DNA from: Bacteroidota bacterium
GTDB taxonomy: Bacteria > Bacteroidota > Bacteroidia > Chitinophagales > Chitinophagaceae
Direction of reading: 5' to 3'
DNA length: 5,992 nt
NCBI GenBank assembly: GCA_023412975.1
Contig: JAEZRB010000061.1
Coordinates: 1 to 5,992, forward strand
Shown: positions 1 to 5,992 of the stretch, in pieces
Numbering within the stretch: the stretch's first letter is position 1
Layout: the number at the start of each line of letters is the position of its first letter
Program-made: the position numbers and the translations under genes
Notes under the pieces: generated by a model
Databases searched by the model: none
Told to the model about the DNA's origin: nothing
What the model saw: only the letters and a program-made list of their open reading frames with translations

Positions 1-2
1 AT

Positions 3-92
3 ATTACCGGCTCCATGCTGGCGAGCTGGTGGCATGGGAGACCCCCGAAAGACGGTGTAAAGGTTACGGAAAACAGCGGAGTAGCACATTAG
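3..92 (+). CDS. 3' end of an unrecognised upstream gene (partial)
   Basis: The frame starting at base 3 is open from the window edge to a TAG at 90-92 and reads as 29 protein-like residues (begins ITGSMLASWWHGRPP, ends SGVAH). It stops 26 bp before the preferred start of the RraA-family gene, which is the spacing expected for a preceding gene of the same operon. The bases between 93 and 118 are AT-rich and look like a leader. A competing frame starting at base 2 is also open and runs into the RraA gene, but its translation there is rich in Arg, Lys and Ser and looks non-coding. The fragment is too short for me to assign a family, so no function is proposed. It could also be chance open frame. 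Confidence 0.4.
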   Translation: MTGSMLASWWHGRPPKDGVKVTENSGVAH

Positions 93-118
93 AATTTTCA
101 ACTCTCAAATTTTTCAAT

Positions 119-1069
119 ATGGCACGTAAAAGAGGTTTAGTACTGGTTTTGGGTATGCTGTTTTTACACCAGCTTGCCAACAGTCAGCAAATAACAAAAG
201 AGCAAATGCTTTTCTTAACCCGTGAATGGAAAGGTGATCGTTTTGCCGATGGCCGGCCCAAAGTACCGGACTCGATCCTTAATCGAATGAAGCTGGTGAC
301 ACTTGAAGAAGCTTGGGCGGTATTGAGAAACGAAAATTACAAACACCAGTATGATGATGGCTGGCAGACGATCAACCCGGATAGCGTATTAGTGGGTCGC
401 GCAGTTACTGCAACGTTCATGCCTGGTCGGCCGGATCTGCAAAGGGCCATCGATGATACAGGGCATATACGTGATAAGCGGGTAAAATCACAAAACACCT
501 GGCCCATCGAGTTGCTGGTAAAACGCGATGTATATGTCGTGGATCAGTTTGGTGCGCATGAGGATGGCCCCACTGTTGGCGATAATCTGGGCAACGCCAT
601 CTTTTCAAAAACAGGCAATGGCCTCGTCTACGACGGCGCTATCCGTGATATAAACGGTTTGAAGGAACTGGGATCATTCACTTCTTTTTTCAGGTCTTAT
701 CACCCATCTCACCATCTGAATAATCCTGCAGGTGATTTGAACACAACCCTGGTTGGCATTAACCAACCCACCAGGATCGGGAAAGCGACAGTTATGCCTG
801 GAGATATTGTGTTGGGACGCGATGGCGGTGTGATATTTATTCCTCCGCATCTGGCAGAAAAAGTTGTCAAGGTTTCAGAACTGGTCAGGCTTCGAGATAT
901 GTTTAGTCACCAGCGCCTGCGGGAAGGAAAATATACGGCGGGACAGATCGACACAAGGTGGAGCGATGAGATTGAAAGAGATTTTTCAAAATGGCTGAAT
1001 GACCATATGGATGAATTGCCGGTTCCAAAATCGCAGATACAAGAACTATTGAAAGGTCGTACCTGGTAA
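119..1069 (+). CDS. Exported RraA-family protein (HMG/CHA aldolase-like lyase)
   Basis: This 316-residue protein belongs to the RraA / 4-hydroxy-4-methyl-2-oxoglutarate aldolase fold. Family signatures seen are the GDNLGNA loop (about 154-160), the DGAIRD motif (172-177), whose Arg and Asp correspond to the substrate-carboxylate and metal-site residues of the aldolases, and the PGDIVLGRDGGVIFIP segment (227-242). The site therefore looks intact for metal-dependent cleavage or decarboxylation of a 2-keto acid, rather than being only an RNase E-inhibitor relative. The ATG at 119 is chosen because it gives a clean Sec signal peptide (MARKRG, hydrophobic core, cleavage near ANS-QQ at 22/23). The in-frame ATG at 29 would bury that signal behind 30 unlikely residues and overlap the preceding gene. 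The protein is longer than the usual core of 160-230 residues, with an N-terminal region of about 100 residues and a charged helical C-terminal tail of about 70. It lies 45 bp upstream of a sugar-acid dehydratase, which suggests it cleaves the resulting 2-keto-3-deoxy acid. That substrate is inference. Confidence 0.85.
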   Translation: MARKRGLVLVLGMLFLHQLANSQQITKEQMLFLTREWKGDRFADGRPKVPDSILNRMKLVTLEEAWAVLRNENYKHQYDDGWQTINPDSVLVGRAVTATFMPGRPDLQRAIDDTGHIRDKRVKSQNTWPIELLVKRDVYVVDQFGAHEDGPTVGDNLGNAIFSKTGNGLVYDGAIRDINGLKELGSFTSFFRSYHPSHHLNNPAGDLNTTLVGINQPTRIGKATVMPGDIVLGRDGGVIFIPPHLAEKVVKVSELVRLRDMFSHQRLREGKYTAGQIDTRWSDEIERDFSKWLNDHMDELPVPKSQIQELLKGRTW

Positions 1070-1114
1070 AAATTACCAGTCGGTTCATTATTTATAATCT
1101 TAAAAAACCGTAAG

Positions 1115-2389
1115 ATGTTAAACTCAAGGAGATCATTTCTTAAAAAAGCTGCCCTCGGTTCGGCACTGGCTCCACTTGCCTCATTGGCATCGTTTGGCCA
1201 GGGATATGAAAATGCTATTGATAAAAATCCCAGGCGATCCGCACCGGCTGACCTTAAGATCACAGAGGTGAAATGTGGTTATATAAGAGGAAGTGTTTTT
1301 GTAAAAGTGTATACCAACCAGGATATATGGGGATGCGGGGAAGGTGTAGACGCTGTACCAGGCACTTATCACCTGGTGAAAAATTTTGGCAACCGGCTTA
1401 AAGGAAAAAACCCGTTGAATGTGCATCGTTTGTTTGAAGACATCCGTCGCTCCGGTTTTTTCCAGGGAGCCCAGTCGGGGATGTATGTGGCGGTACTTTC
1501 TGCTATTGAGACCGCATTGTGGGATCTTGCCGGTAAGGCACTGAACCTCCCGGTATACCAGTTGCTCGGCGGTAAGTTCCGCGATAAGATCAGGGTATAC
1601 TGTGATACGGCTTTGTATCAGCGGAACCTGCCTACTCCCAAAGATTTTGCAGAGGCTGCCCTGAAATCAAAAGAGATGGGATTTAATGCGATCAAGTTTG
1701 ATCTTGACCAGGCTAATGATCCGAATAAATATGATTTCTATAACTGGACAGCAAGCCCGGCTGAATTGCAGCGAATGGTGGATCAGATCACTGCTGCCAG
1801 GGAAGCGGTTGGACCAAAGGTTGATATCTGTGTTGATATGCACGGTCGTTATGATGCAGTGACTGGACAGGCTGTAGCGAAGCGTCTTGAACATTTAAAC
1901 CTGATGTGGCTGGAAGAGCCCATACCTGCTGAGAATGCGGAAGCATATAAGCTGATCACCGAATCGACCAGTACCCCGATCTGCGCGGGCGAGAATCATT
2001 ACCTTGCCCACGGGTTTAGAAGGCTGCTGGAAATTGGTGCTGTGGATATCGTAATGCCTGATCTGCAAAAAGCCGGCGGGCTGGGAGAGGGCCAGCGGAT
2101 CGCTAACCTTGCCAATCTTTATTATACGCCATTTGCACCACATATGGTCGCGTCTTTCCTGGGTGCCATGGCATCGGCTCATGTCTGCGCTTCCGTACCA
2201 AATTTTATGATCCTGGAATGGCAGTCTTATTTTCATACACAACCCATGTTCAAAGAAATCGTTGACTACGATGGGGAGTGGGTTAAAGACAGTTTTATTA
2301 CGCTATCTGAAAAGCCGGGTATCGGGGTGGAGATCAATGAGGAGGCGATGAAAAAATATGCATGGCCTGGTATTCCTTTTTTTGAATAA
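1115..2389 (+). CDS. Tat-exported enolase-superfamily (MR/MLE) sugar-acid dehydratase, galactonate dehydratase-like
   Basis: The 424-residue protein has a twin-arginine signal (SRRSFLKK at 4-11, hydrophobic stretch to about 28), then the two-domain MR/MLE architecture: a capping domain at about 47-155 and a barrel from about 160 to 400. Visible active-site residues are D241 and H243 (VDMHGR), E267 in WLEEP, E293 in AGEN, D316 in MPD, H343 in APH and E368 in LEW. The intervals D-to-E (26, 52), D-to-His (2, 102) and His-to-Glu (25) match those I recall for E. coli D-galactonate dehydratase (D183, H185, E209, E235, H285, E310). A Mg-dependent dehydration of an aldonic or uronic-type acid to a 2-keto-3-deoxy acid is therefore likely. 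The exact sugar cannot be read from the sequence: galactonate, gluconate, xylonate and related acids are all possible. It sits between the RraA-family lyase and a carbohydrate esterase, probably in one transcript. The Tat signal is odd for a class that is usually cytoplasmic. No strong Shine-Dalgarno is visible upstream of the ATG. Confidence 0.9.
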   Translation: MLNSRRSFLKKAALGSALAPLASLASFGQGYENAIDKNPRRSAPADLKITEVKCGYIRGSVFVKVYTNQDIWGCGEGVDAVPGTYHLVKNFGNRLKGKNPLNVHRLFEDIRRSGFFQGAQSGMYVAVLSAIETALWDLAGKALNLPVYQLLGGKFRDKIRVYCDTALYQRNLPTPKDFAEAALKSKEMGFNAIKFDLDQANDPNKYDFYNWTASPAELQRMVDQITAAREAVGPKVDICVDMHGRYDAVTGQAVAKRLEHLNLMWLEEPIPAENAEAYKLITESTSTPICAGENHYLAHGFRRLLEIGAVDIVMPDLQKAGGLGEGQRIANLANLYYTPFAPHMVASFLGAMASAHVCASVPNFMILEWQSYFHTQPMFKEIVDYDGEWVKDSFITLSEKPGIGVEINEEAMKKYAWPGIPFFE

Positions 2390-2392
2390 GGA
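2388..2392 (+). promoter_or_regulatory. Ribosome binding site for the SASA esterase gene
   Basis: AAGGA overlaps the stop codon of the dehydratase gene and lies 7 nt before the ATG at 2400. It supports 2400 (or the adjacent ATG at 2403) over the upstream in-frame ATG at 2358, and suggests translational coupling to the dehydratase. Confidence 0.5.
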
Positions 2393-2399
2393 CAACGCA

Positions 2400-3221
2400 A
2401 TGATGAAAAATAGTTTGTTTATTTTGGCCTTAACGTTTTATGCTGTTTGCAGTCGCGGTCAGTCACAACACCGCGCAGCTGATCATCGGGAAATGAAAGG
2501 AGATAATAATACCTGGGTATTTGTTATGGCCGGCCAGTCAAATATGGCCGGACGGGGTACTGTGGAATCCCAGGATACTATACCTGAAAAAAGACTTTTG
2601 ACGATTAACAAAGACGGGCAGATTGTAATGGCAAAGGAGCCTTTGCATTTTTACGAGCCAAGCCGCATAGGTCTTGATTGTGGGTATTCTTTTGGAACAA
2701 CATTGCTTAAGCATATTCCTGACAGCATTTCCGTGTTGCTTGTTCCCTGTGCAGTTGGTGGAAGTTCGATCAGTCAGTGGCTGGGTGACTCCCTTTATCG
2801 TGAGGTAAAGCTTTTTACAAATTTTTTAAACATGTTGGCGACGGCCCGTAGGTTCGGCACCGTAAAAGGAATACTTTGGCACCAGGGTGAAACGGATGCG
2901 AATGAGCGTGATATTCCTTTATATACTGAGCGATTGCGAACTCTTATTTCGCGTTTCAGGGCTGCTGCTGGTGATGACCAACTCCCAGTATTAATTGGGG
3001 AGTTAGGTTCATTTTCCACTGACAAGAGCAATTGGGACCGGATAAACCAGGCGATCAGGAGTTACTCGTACCAGGATAGCATGACAGCAGTTATCAAAAC
3101 AGGGGATCTTGAACACAAAGGTGACCAGGTACATTTCGATTCCAATGGTCAGAGAGCTATGGGCATACGATTTGCTGAAGCATACCTGCAGAAATTTGCG
3201 CGGAAGCAAATTAATAATTAG
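2400..3221 (+). CDS. Secreted SGNH-type carbohydrate esterase (SASA / CE6-like, sialate O-acetylesterase family)
   Basis: The 273-residue protein carries the SASA/CE6 blocks in order: GQSNMAGRG with nucleophile S47, VPCAVGGSSISQW with the oxyanion Gly and Ser around 120-122, LWHQGETDA at 159-167, and the D-x-V-H pair D242/H245 near the C-terminus. These define a serine esterase that removes O-acetyl groups from sugars. Relatives act on acetylxylan or on sialic acid; given the xylan-type neighbours, acetylxylan is the better guess, but substrate is inferred. Length is normal for a single-domain member. MMKNSLFILALTFYAVCS is a signal peptide. C18 is not preceded by a good lipobox, so signal peptidase I processing near SRG-QSQ is preferred over a lipoprotein. 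The ATG at 2400 is chosen because it begins the signal peptide and has an AAGGA at the right distance; the in-frame ATG at 2358 would add 14 residues overlapping the dehydratase. It follows the dehydratase by 10 bp and is the last gene of its group. Confidence 0.88.
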   Translation: MMKNSLFILALTFYAVCSRGQSQHRAADHREMKGDNNTWVFVMAGQSNMAGRGTVESQDTIPEKRLLTINKDGQIVMAKEPLHFYEPSRIGLDCGYSFGTTLLKHIPDSISVLLVPCAVGGSSISQWLGDSLYREVKLFTNFLNMLATARRFGTVKGILWHQGETDANERDIPLYTERLRTLISRFRAAAGDDQLPVLIGELGSFSTDKSNWDRINQAIRSYSYQDSMTAVIKTGDLEHKGDQVHFDSNGQRAMGIRFAEAYLQKFARKQINN

Positions 3222-3254
3222 CAAGCTCCGGTTTCTAAGAATTTTAATTCCCCC
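3222..3254. other. Short convergent intergenic gap
   Basis: These 33 bases separate the stop codons of two converging genes. The only symmetry I see is the small AT-only-core palindrome GAATTTTAATTC at 3239-3250, with no GC-rich stem and no T tract in the expected position for either strand. It is not a convincing terminator, so transcripts from the two sides may overlap at their 3' ends. Confidence 0.5.
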
Positions 3255-5315
3255 TCATTTAATGTATCGGCTTGCCCACGACAAAAATGTCGGCCAGTTT
3301 GGTCCTGTAGTGTGTCCACCACTATGTTGCCGGAATGCGATCTCGCCATCTGTCAAGCTGGTTTCAATGGGTGGGAATTCTGTAGTTCCCAGGTCTTTTT
3401 TTCCAAGTAACCTGTACACAGGTCCCGCGTGTACTCCTCCTAAAAACATTCCTTTTGCATCTACCCATTGTCCCTCCACAGTAGGAGAACCCGAACTGAT
3501 GAACACGGGTCTTGGTGCGCACAATGCAACTAACTGGTGCGCGTCTACAGGAAGTTCATTCGTAGTAAGAGGTCCTGCATATTTTATGAAATTGCCGGCA
3601 AACCAGTGATATTCCGCCGAGGAAGCAAGATTTTCTAATTGCTCACCAAGCATGCGGCGAAGGATTTTTGTTCCGCCTGCACCTGATGATCCAATAAACC
3701 CGACCGCGATGCGTGGCTCATAAGCCATGGCAACAATTGCCGCTTTACCATACCTGGATAGTCCTTCGATGCCGACCTGCTTTGCATCGACGCTGTTATC
3801 TGTTTCAAAGTAATCGATCGCCCGGCTGGCGCCCCATGCCCAGGCACGCAATGCACCCCAGTCATCGGGCTTACGTGGTTTACCTTTATTTACAAGGCCA
3901 ATTATCCCCTTTGTCAAACCTGCGCCATTATCAGCCTGTATACTGGTAGGAACCAATATGGCATATCCCCATCCTTTTTCCAACACCTGTTCCTGCCAGC
4001 TTTTTTCCGGCGCTGTCGTAATGGGTGCTGCTGGTCTGAACCCCGGGGGAAATACGAATCCAAAATGTAACATCACCGGTACAGGGTTGCTGCGCTGGCG
4101 GGGCGTGGTAAGCGAAAGCTGGATGTCAACATCTATTTGCGGATAAGAAGAATTATCGACGCGGCCTATCAGGTTTTTGGTCACCGCTGGAATGTCTCCA
4201 ACCATCGTATCAACAGTATTCAATAATATCCAGTTTACTTTGGGGATTTGCTTAGGTACACGGCCATAAATTTCCCGGTCAAAGTCTTCGAGTATTTCAG
4301 GGCGTCTTTTATTCCACCAGGTTTTAGCATTGTTTACTTTCTTACCATTTTTCAACAGCAAAGGATCGGGAAGCGAAGTATAGGGCGTCGCCTTTGATTC
4401 ATCAGTATTAGCCGCATTCGGCGCAGCGGGATTCCCGGAAGGACCGCTTCGTGTTGATGCTATTTTTAATTGTGCCAACATGTTTTTATAGTCGGCCTGC
4501 GTTTCCTGTTGTTGTATTTTGAAGGCCTTATCACGCTCCTGCCATTGCCGGATATGCTCTGCTGTTTCCACCATCGGCGCCACCCAAATATCTTTTTCGT
4601 TTTGTTTGATGAATTCCAACACCTCGCGATGCGCCTGTATGGAAACATTGAGCGGGTTTCCGCCACCCACGCCATGAAATAATATAACCAGCAAAGAATT
4701 GGTCTCCATCGCCTTTTTCACCCATTCGATCATTTGCTCACCGGATTCTCCATTTACGCCATAACAATCCACGTTATACAGATCAATTTCATTGATCTTT
4801 TGCATCCGGCTTCTCACACCCCTCGCAGCTACAAAATCTTTTTTCAGGTCATCGATAAATGATACATCTCCGATCTTCATATCGCCACAGGTGTACGCGA
4901 AAGTTCTTGAGGTTTTTCCATCTATTGCCTGGAGAAAGAGATTTGTCATTTTGATCTCATTCTGCATACGTGCAACGGTGTACCTGTTCATATCGATCTC
5001 GGGACCTACCCAATCACGACCAGGCATTCCACCCAGGCAGGGATGAAAAAGGGTGTGATTGCCCAGTTCATGCTTGTCGGCAAGTGTTTTCCATTCATTC
5101 AACCTTGCCTGCATGGATGTCGAGAATGCAGTTACATAAAACGTTGCCTTCAATCCCAGGCTATCCAGGAGCGGGGCGGCATTGTCGAGATGCTGATCGA
5201 TCGCGTCGTCATACGTAATCACGACAGCGCATTTTTTCCCTTTCCAGGGCTGGTTGAATTGAGAGAACCCATTTAGGGTAAAAAAAAATAAAATGGGAAG
5301 CAATAGTTTATTCAT
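3255..5315 (-). CDS. Secreted two-domain esterase: NodB polysaccharide deacetylase fused to CE15 glucuronoyl esterase-like domain
   Basis: The 686-residue protein starts with a Sec signal peptide (MNKLLLPILFFFTLNGFS, cleavage near 18). Residues about 25-255 form a NodB/CE4-like deacetylase: TYDD with D36/D37 (base and metal Asp), the HTLFH metal motif (H87, H91), a motif-3 equivalent TFAYTCGD at 138-145, and the C-terminal LFHG with H214. A charged helix at about 255-274 links to a full-length CE15 module (about 275-686). This begins with the conserved GPSGNP...PNAAN segment (291-303), LPDPLLL and RRPEI, then has the nucleophile elbow GLSRYGK (S520), CAPRP at 599-603 and catalytic His H668 in SGGHTTGPNW. 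CE15 enzymes hydrolyse esters between glucuronate of xylan and lignin alcohols; CE4-type domains remove acetyl groups. The usual catalytic Glu preceding SGAGG is S543, so the acid is probably E614. The gene follows the GH43 gene by 38 bp on the same strand and was probably co-transcribed with it. Domain assignment is firm; actual substrates are inferred. Confidence 0.9.
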   Translation of the reverse strand: MNKLLLPILFFFTLNGFSQFNQPWKGKKCAVVITYDDAIDQHLDNAAPLLDSLGLKATFYVTAFSTSMQARLNEWKTLADKHELGNHTLFHPCLGGMPGRDWVGPEIDMNRYTVARMQNEIKMTNLFLQAIDGKTSRTFAYTCGDMKIGDVSFIDDLKKDFVAARGVRSRMQKINEIDLYNVDCYGVNGESGEQMIEWVKKAMETNSLLVILFHGVGGGNPLNVSIQAHREVLEFIKQNEKDIWVAPMVETAEHIRQWQERDKAFKIQQQETQADYKNMLAQLKIASTRSGPSGNPAAPNAANTDESKATPYTSLPDPLLLKNGKKVNNAKTWWNKRRPEILEDFDREIYGRVPKQIPKVNWILLNTVDTMVGDIPAVTKNLIGRVDNSSYPQIDVDIQLSLTTPRQRSNPVPVMLHFGFVFPPGFRPAAPITTAPEKSWQEQVLEKGWGYAILVPTSIQADNGAGLTKGIIGLVNKGKPRKPDDWGALRAWAWGASRAIDYFETDNSVDAKQVGIEGLSRYGKAAIVAMAYEPRIAVGFIGSSGAGGTKILRRMLGEQLENLASSAEYHWFAGNFIKYAGPLTTNELPVDAHQLVALCAPRPVFISSGSPTVEGQWVDAKGMFLGGVHAGPVYRLLGKKDLGTTEFPPIETSLTDGEIAFRQHSGGHTTGPNWPTFLSWASRYIK

Positions 5316-5353
5316 ACCTATTTTGTTTGAGACTACAACGCTTTTTACAAATA

Positions 5354-5992
5354 TTATTTCAAATCTTGTTTCAATATCTTATTCTCTAGCCGGAAAAAGT
5401 CGAAGTCTACAAATCCACCAACACTTTTTGTTGCATAGTTGAACAGGCCAAAGCGATAGCCCATAAAATGTGGTAGGGTATAAGACATCTTCAGGGGCAC
5501 ACCAATAGGTTTCCAGGATTCTCCATCCAGGCTGTAATAAAAGTTTGCTTCATCTTTCAGATCTCTGAAATTGCAATCTGCTCTAAGGTACACTTTGTTT
5601 TGTGCGAGGGGCAGTCGTTGTTTTTCTATCGGCACACCCGATTCAGCGCTGACCATTACGATTGATTTCACGCCATTTTGATAATTAACAGCAACAAATC
5701 CAAATTTTTTCTGGAGTAAGGCAAGTCCGGCCATATCGCCGTTTTTCATATTTGAAATATCAAGTGATATGATGCCTGAGCTTTCTGGGCCGAAACTGCG
5801 CTGTGTTAAAGTATTTCTTGCGGAAAGAAAAGATGTGTCAATCCTACCTGTTCTTAAACGTAAAAAACCCTTTCTTTCGCTTACCGACCAGTTCCTGTGA
5901 TCGGGATTGTGATTCCATTGCCAAACCAATGGAAGGACCGGGTCAGAGTTTTTCCTATTAAATTCATCGGATGCTACAATCCCGGGTTGCAG
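5354..5992 (-). CDS. GH43-type beta-xylosidase/arabinofuranosidase, C-terminal domain (5' end outside the window)
   Basis: The frame is open from the right edge to a TAA at 5354-5356, giving the last 212 residues of a longer protein. Early in the fragment comes ASDEFN, then LVWQWNHNPDHRNWS and GFLRLRT, the hallmark of the concanavalin-like beta-sandwich found at the C-terminus of many GH43 enzymes. Further family features are MAGLALLQKKFGFVAV, FYYSLDGESWKPIG and the closing FGLFNYATKSVGGFVDFDFFRLE. The catalytic five-bladed propeller would lie beyond the window, so activity (xylosidase, arabinofuranosidase or other) cannot be decided here. A TTG at 5927-5929 is not a true start, because homologous sequence continues upstream of it to the window edge. 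The gene precedes the deacetylase-CE15 gene by 38 bp in the same direction, which fits joint action on substituted xylan. An unrelated glycosidase carrying the same accessory sandwich is possible but less likely. Confidence 0.82.
   Translation of the reverse strand: MQPGIVASDEFNRKNSDPVLPLVWQWNHNPDHRNWSVSERKGFLRLRTGRIDTSFLSARNTLTQRSFGPESSGIISLDISNMKNGDMAGLALLQKKFGFVAVNYQNGVKSIVMVSAESGVPIEKQRLPLAQNKVYLRADCNFRDLKDEANFYYSLDGESWKPIGVPLKMSYTLPHFMGYRFGLFNYATKSVGGFVDFDFFRLENKILKQDLK

Noticed and set aside
1081..1110. CGGTT...AACCG inverted repeat between the RraA and dehydratase genes, enclosing a TATAAT-like string
   Set aside because: The stem is only 5 bp with a 20-base AT-rich loop, no T tract follows, and TATAAT is not the typical Bacteroidota -10 element. 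Chance is adequate to explain it.
907..1263. 118-codon minus-strand open frame across the RraA-dehydratase junction
   Set aside because: It is a shadow of two well-supported plus-strand genes with no protein-like features.
2358..2399. Earlier in-frame ATG for the SASA esterase, overlapping the dehydratase
   Set aside because: It lacks a ribosome binding site and would put 14 residues in front of a clear signal peptide; AAGGA is properly spaced for 2400.
2448..2456. Lipoprotein signal in the SASA esterase (Cys at residue 18)
   Set aside because: The residues before the Cys (FYAV) do not fit a lipobox, so an ordinary signal peptide is preferred.
3109..3609. 166-codon open frame on the plus strand running across the convergent junction
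   Set aside because: It is antisense to the CE15 domain and overlaps the esterase 3' end in another frame; its translation shows no recognisable domain and the opposing frame is clearly coding.
4383..4500. Pro/Ala/Asn-rich stretch in the NodB-CE15 protein taken at first as a flexible interdomain linker
   Set aside because: The GPSGNP...PNAAN pattern is, from my knowledge of the family, part of the conserved N-terminal segment of CE15 proteins of this type, so it belongs to the esterase module; the true linker is the short charged helix before it.
5316..5375. Possible Bacteroidota-type promoter (ATATTTG-like element) on the minus strand before the CE15 fusion gene
   Set aside because: It only partly matches TAnnTTTG, the -33 element is unclear, and the region is AT-rich between two closely spaced co-directional genes, so an internal promoter cannot be supported.

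Overview
The window looks like part of a carbohydrate-utilisation locus from a member of the Bacteroidota, probably a soil or plant-litter type. This is inferred from moderate GC, AT-rich leaders with weak Shine-Dalgarno signals, an export signal on every complete protein, and the enzyme families present. I cannot name the genus. There are four complete genes and two partial ones, in two convergent gene groups separated by about 33 bp.

Plus-strand group (1-3221): the last codons of an unrecognised upstream gene (reading frame ends at 92), then an exported RraA-family protein (119-1069), then a Tat-exported enolase-superfamily sugar-acid dehydratase (1115-2389), then an exported SGNH/SASA-type carbohydrate esterase (2400-3221). 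Gaps are 26, 45 and 10 bp, so these are probably co-transcribed.

Minus-strand group (5992 down to 3255): the C-terminal 212 residues of a GH43-type beta-xylosidase/arabinofuranosidase that runs off the right edge, then, 38 bp later, a 686-residue two-domain esterase. The latter joins an N-terminal NodB-type polysaccharide deacetylase to a complete C-terminal CE15 (glucuronoyl esterase-like) domain.

Taken together, the locus suggests breakdown of decorated glucuronoxylan or lignin-carbohydrate material. The two-domain esterase and the SASA esterase would remove acyl groups and uronate-lignin esters, the GH43 enzyme would remove xylose or arabinose, and the dehydratase plus RraA-type lyase could process a released sugar acid (dehydration to a 2-keto-3-deoxy acid, then aldol cleavage). 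The enzyme classes are read from the sequence. The shared substrate and the pathway order are inference. The most notable points are the deacetylase-CE15 fusion, the non-canonical catalytic acid of the CE15 half, and the export signals on two enzymes whose relatives are usually cytoplasmic. No RNA genes, mobile elements, CRISPR arrays or substantial repeats were seen; no stretch longer than 300 bases lacks a gene.
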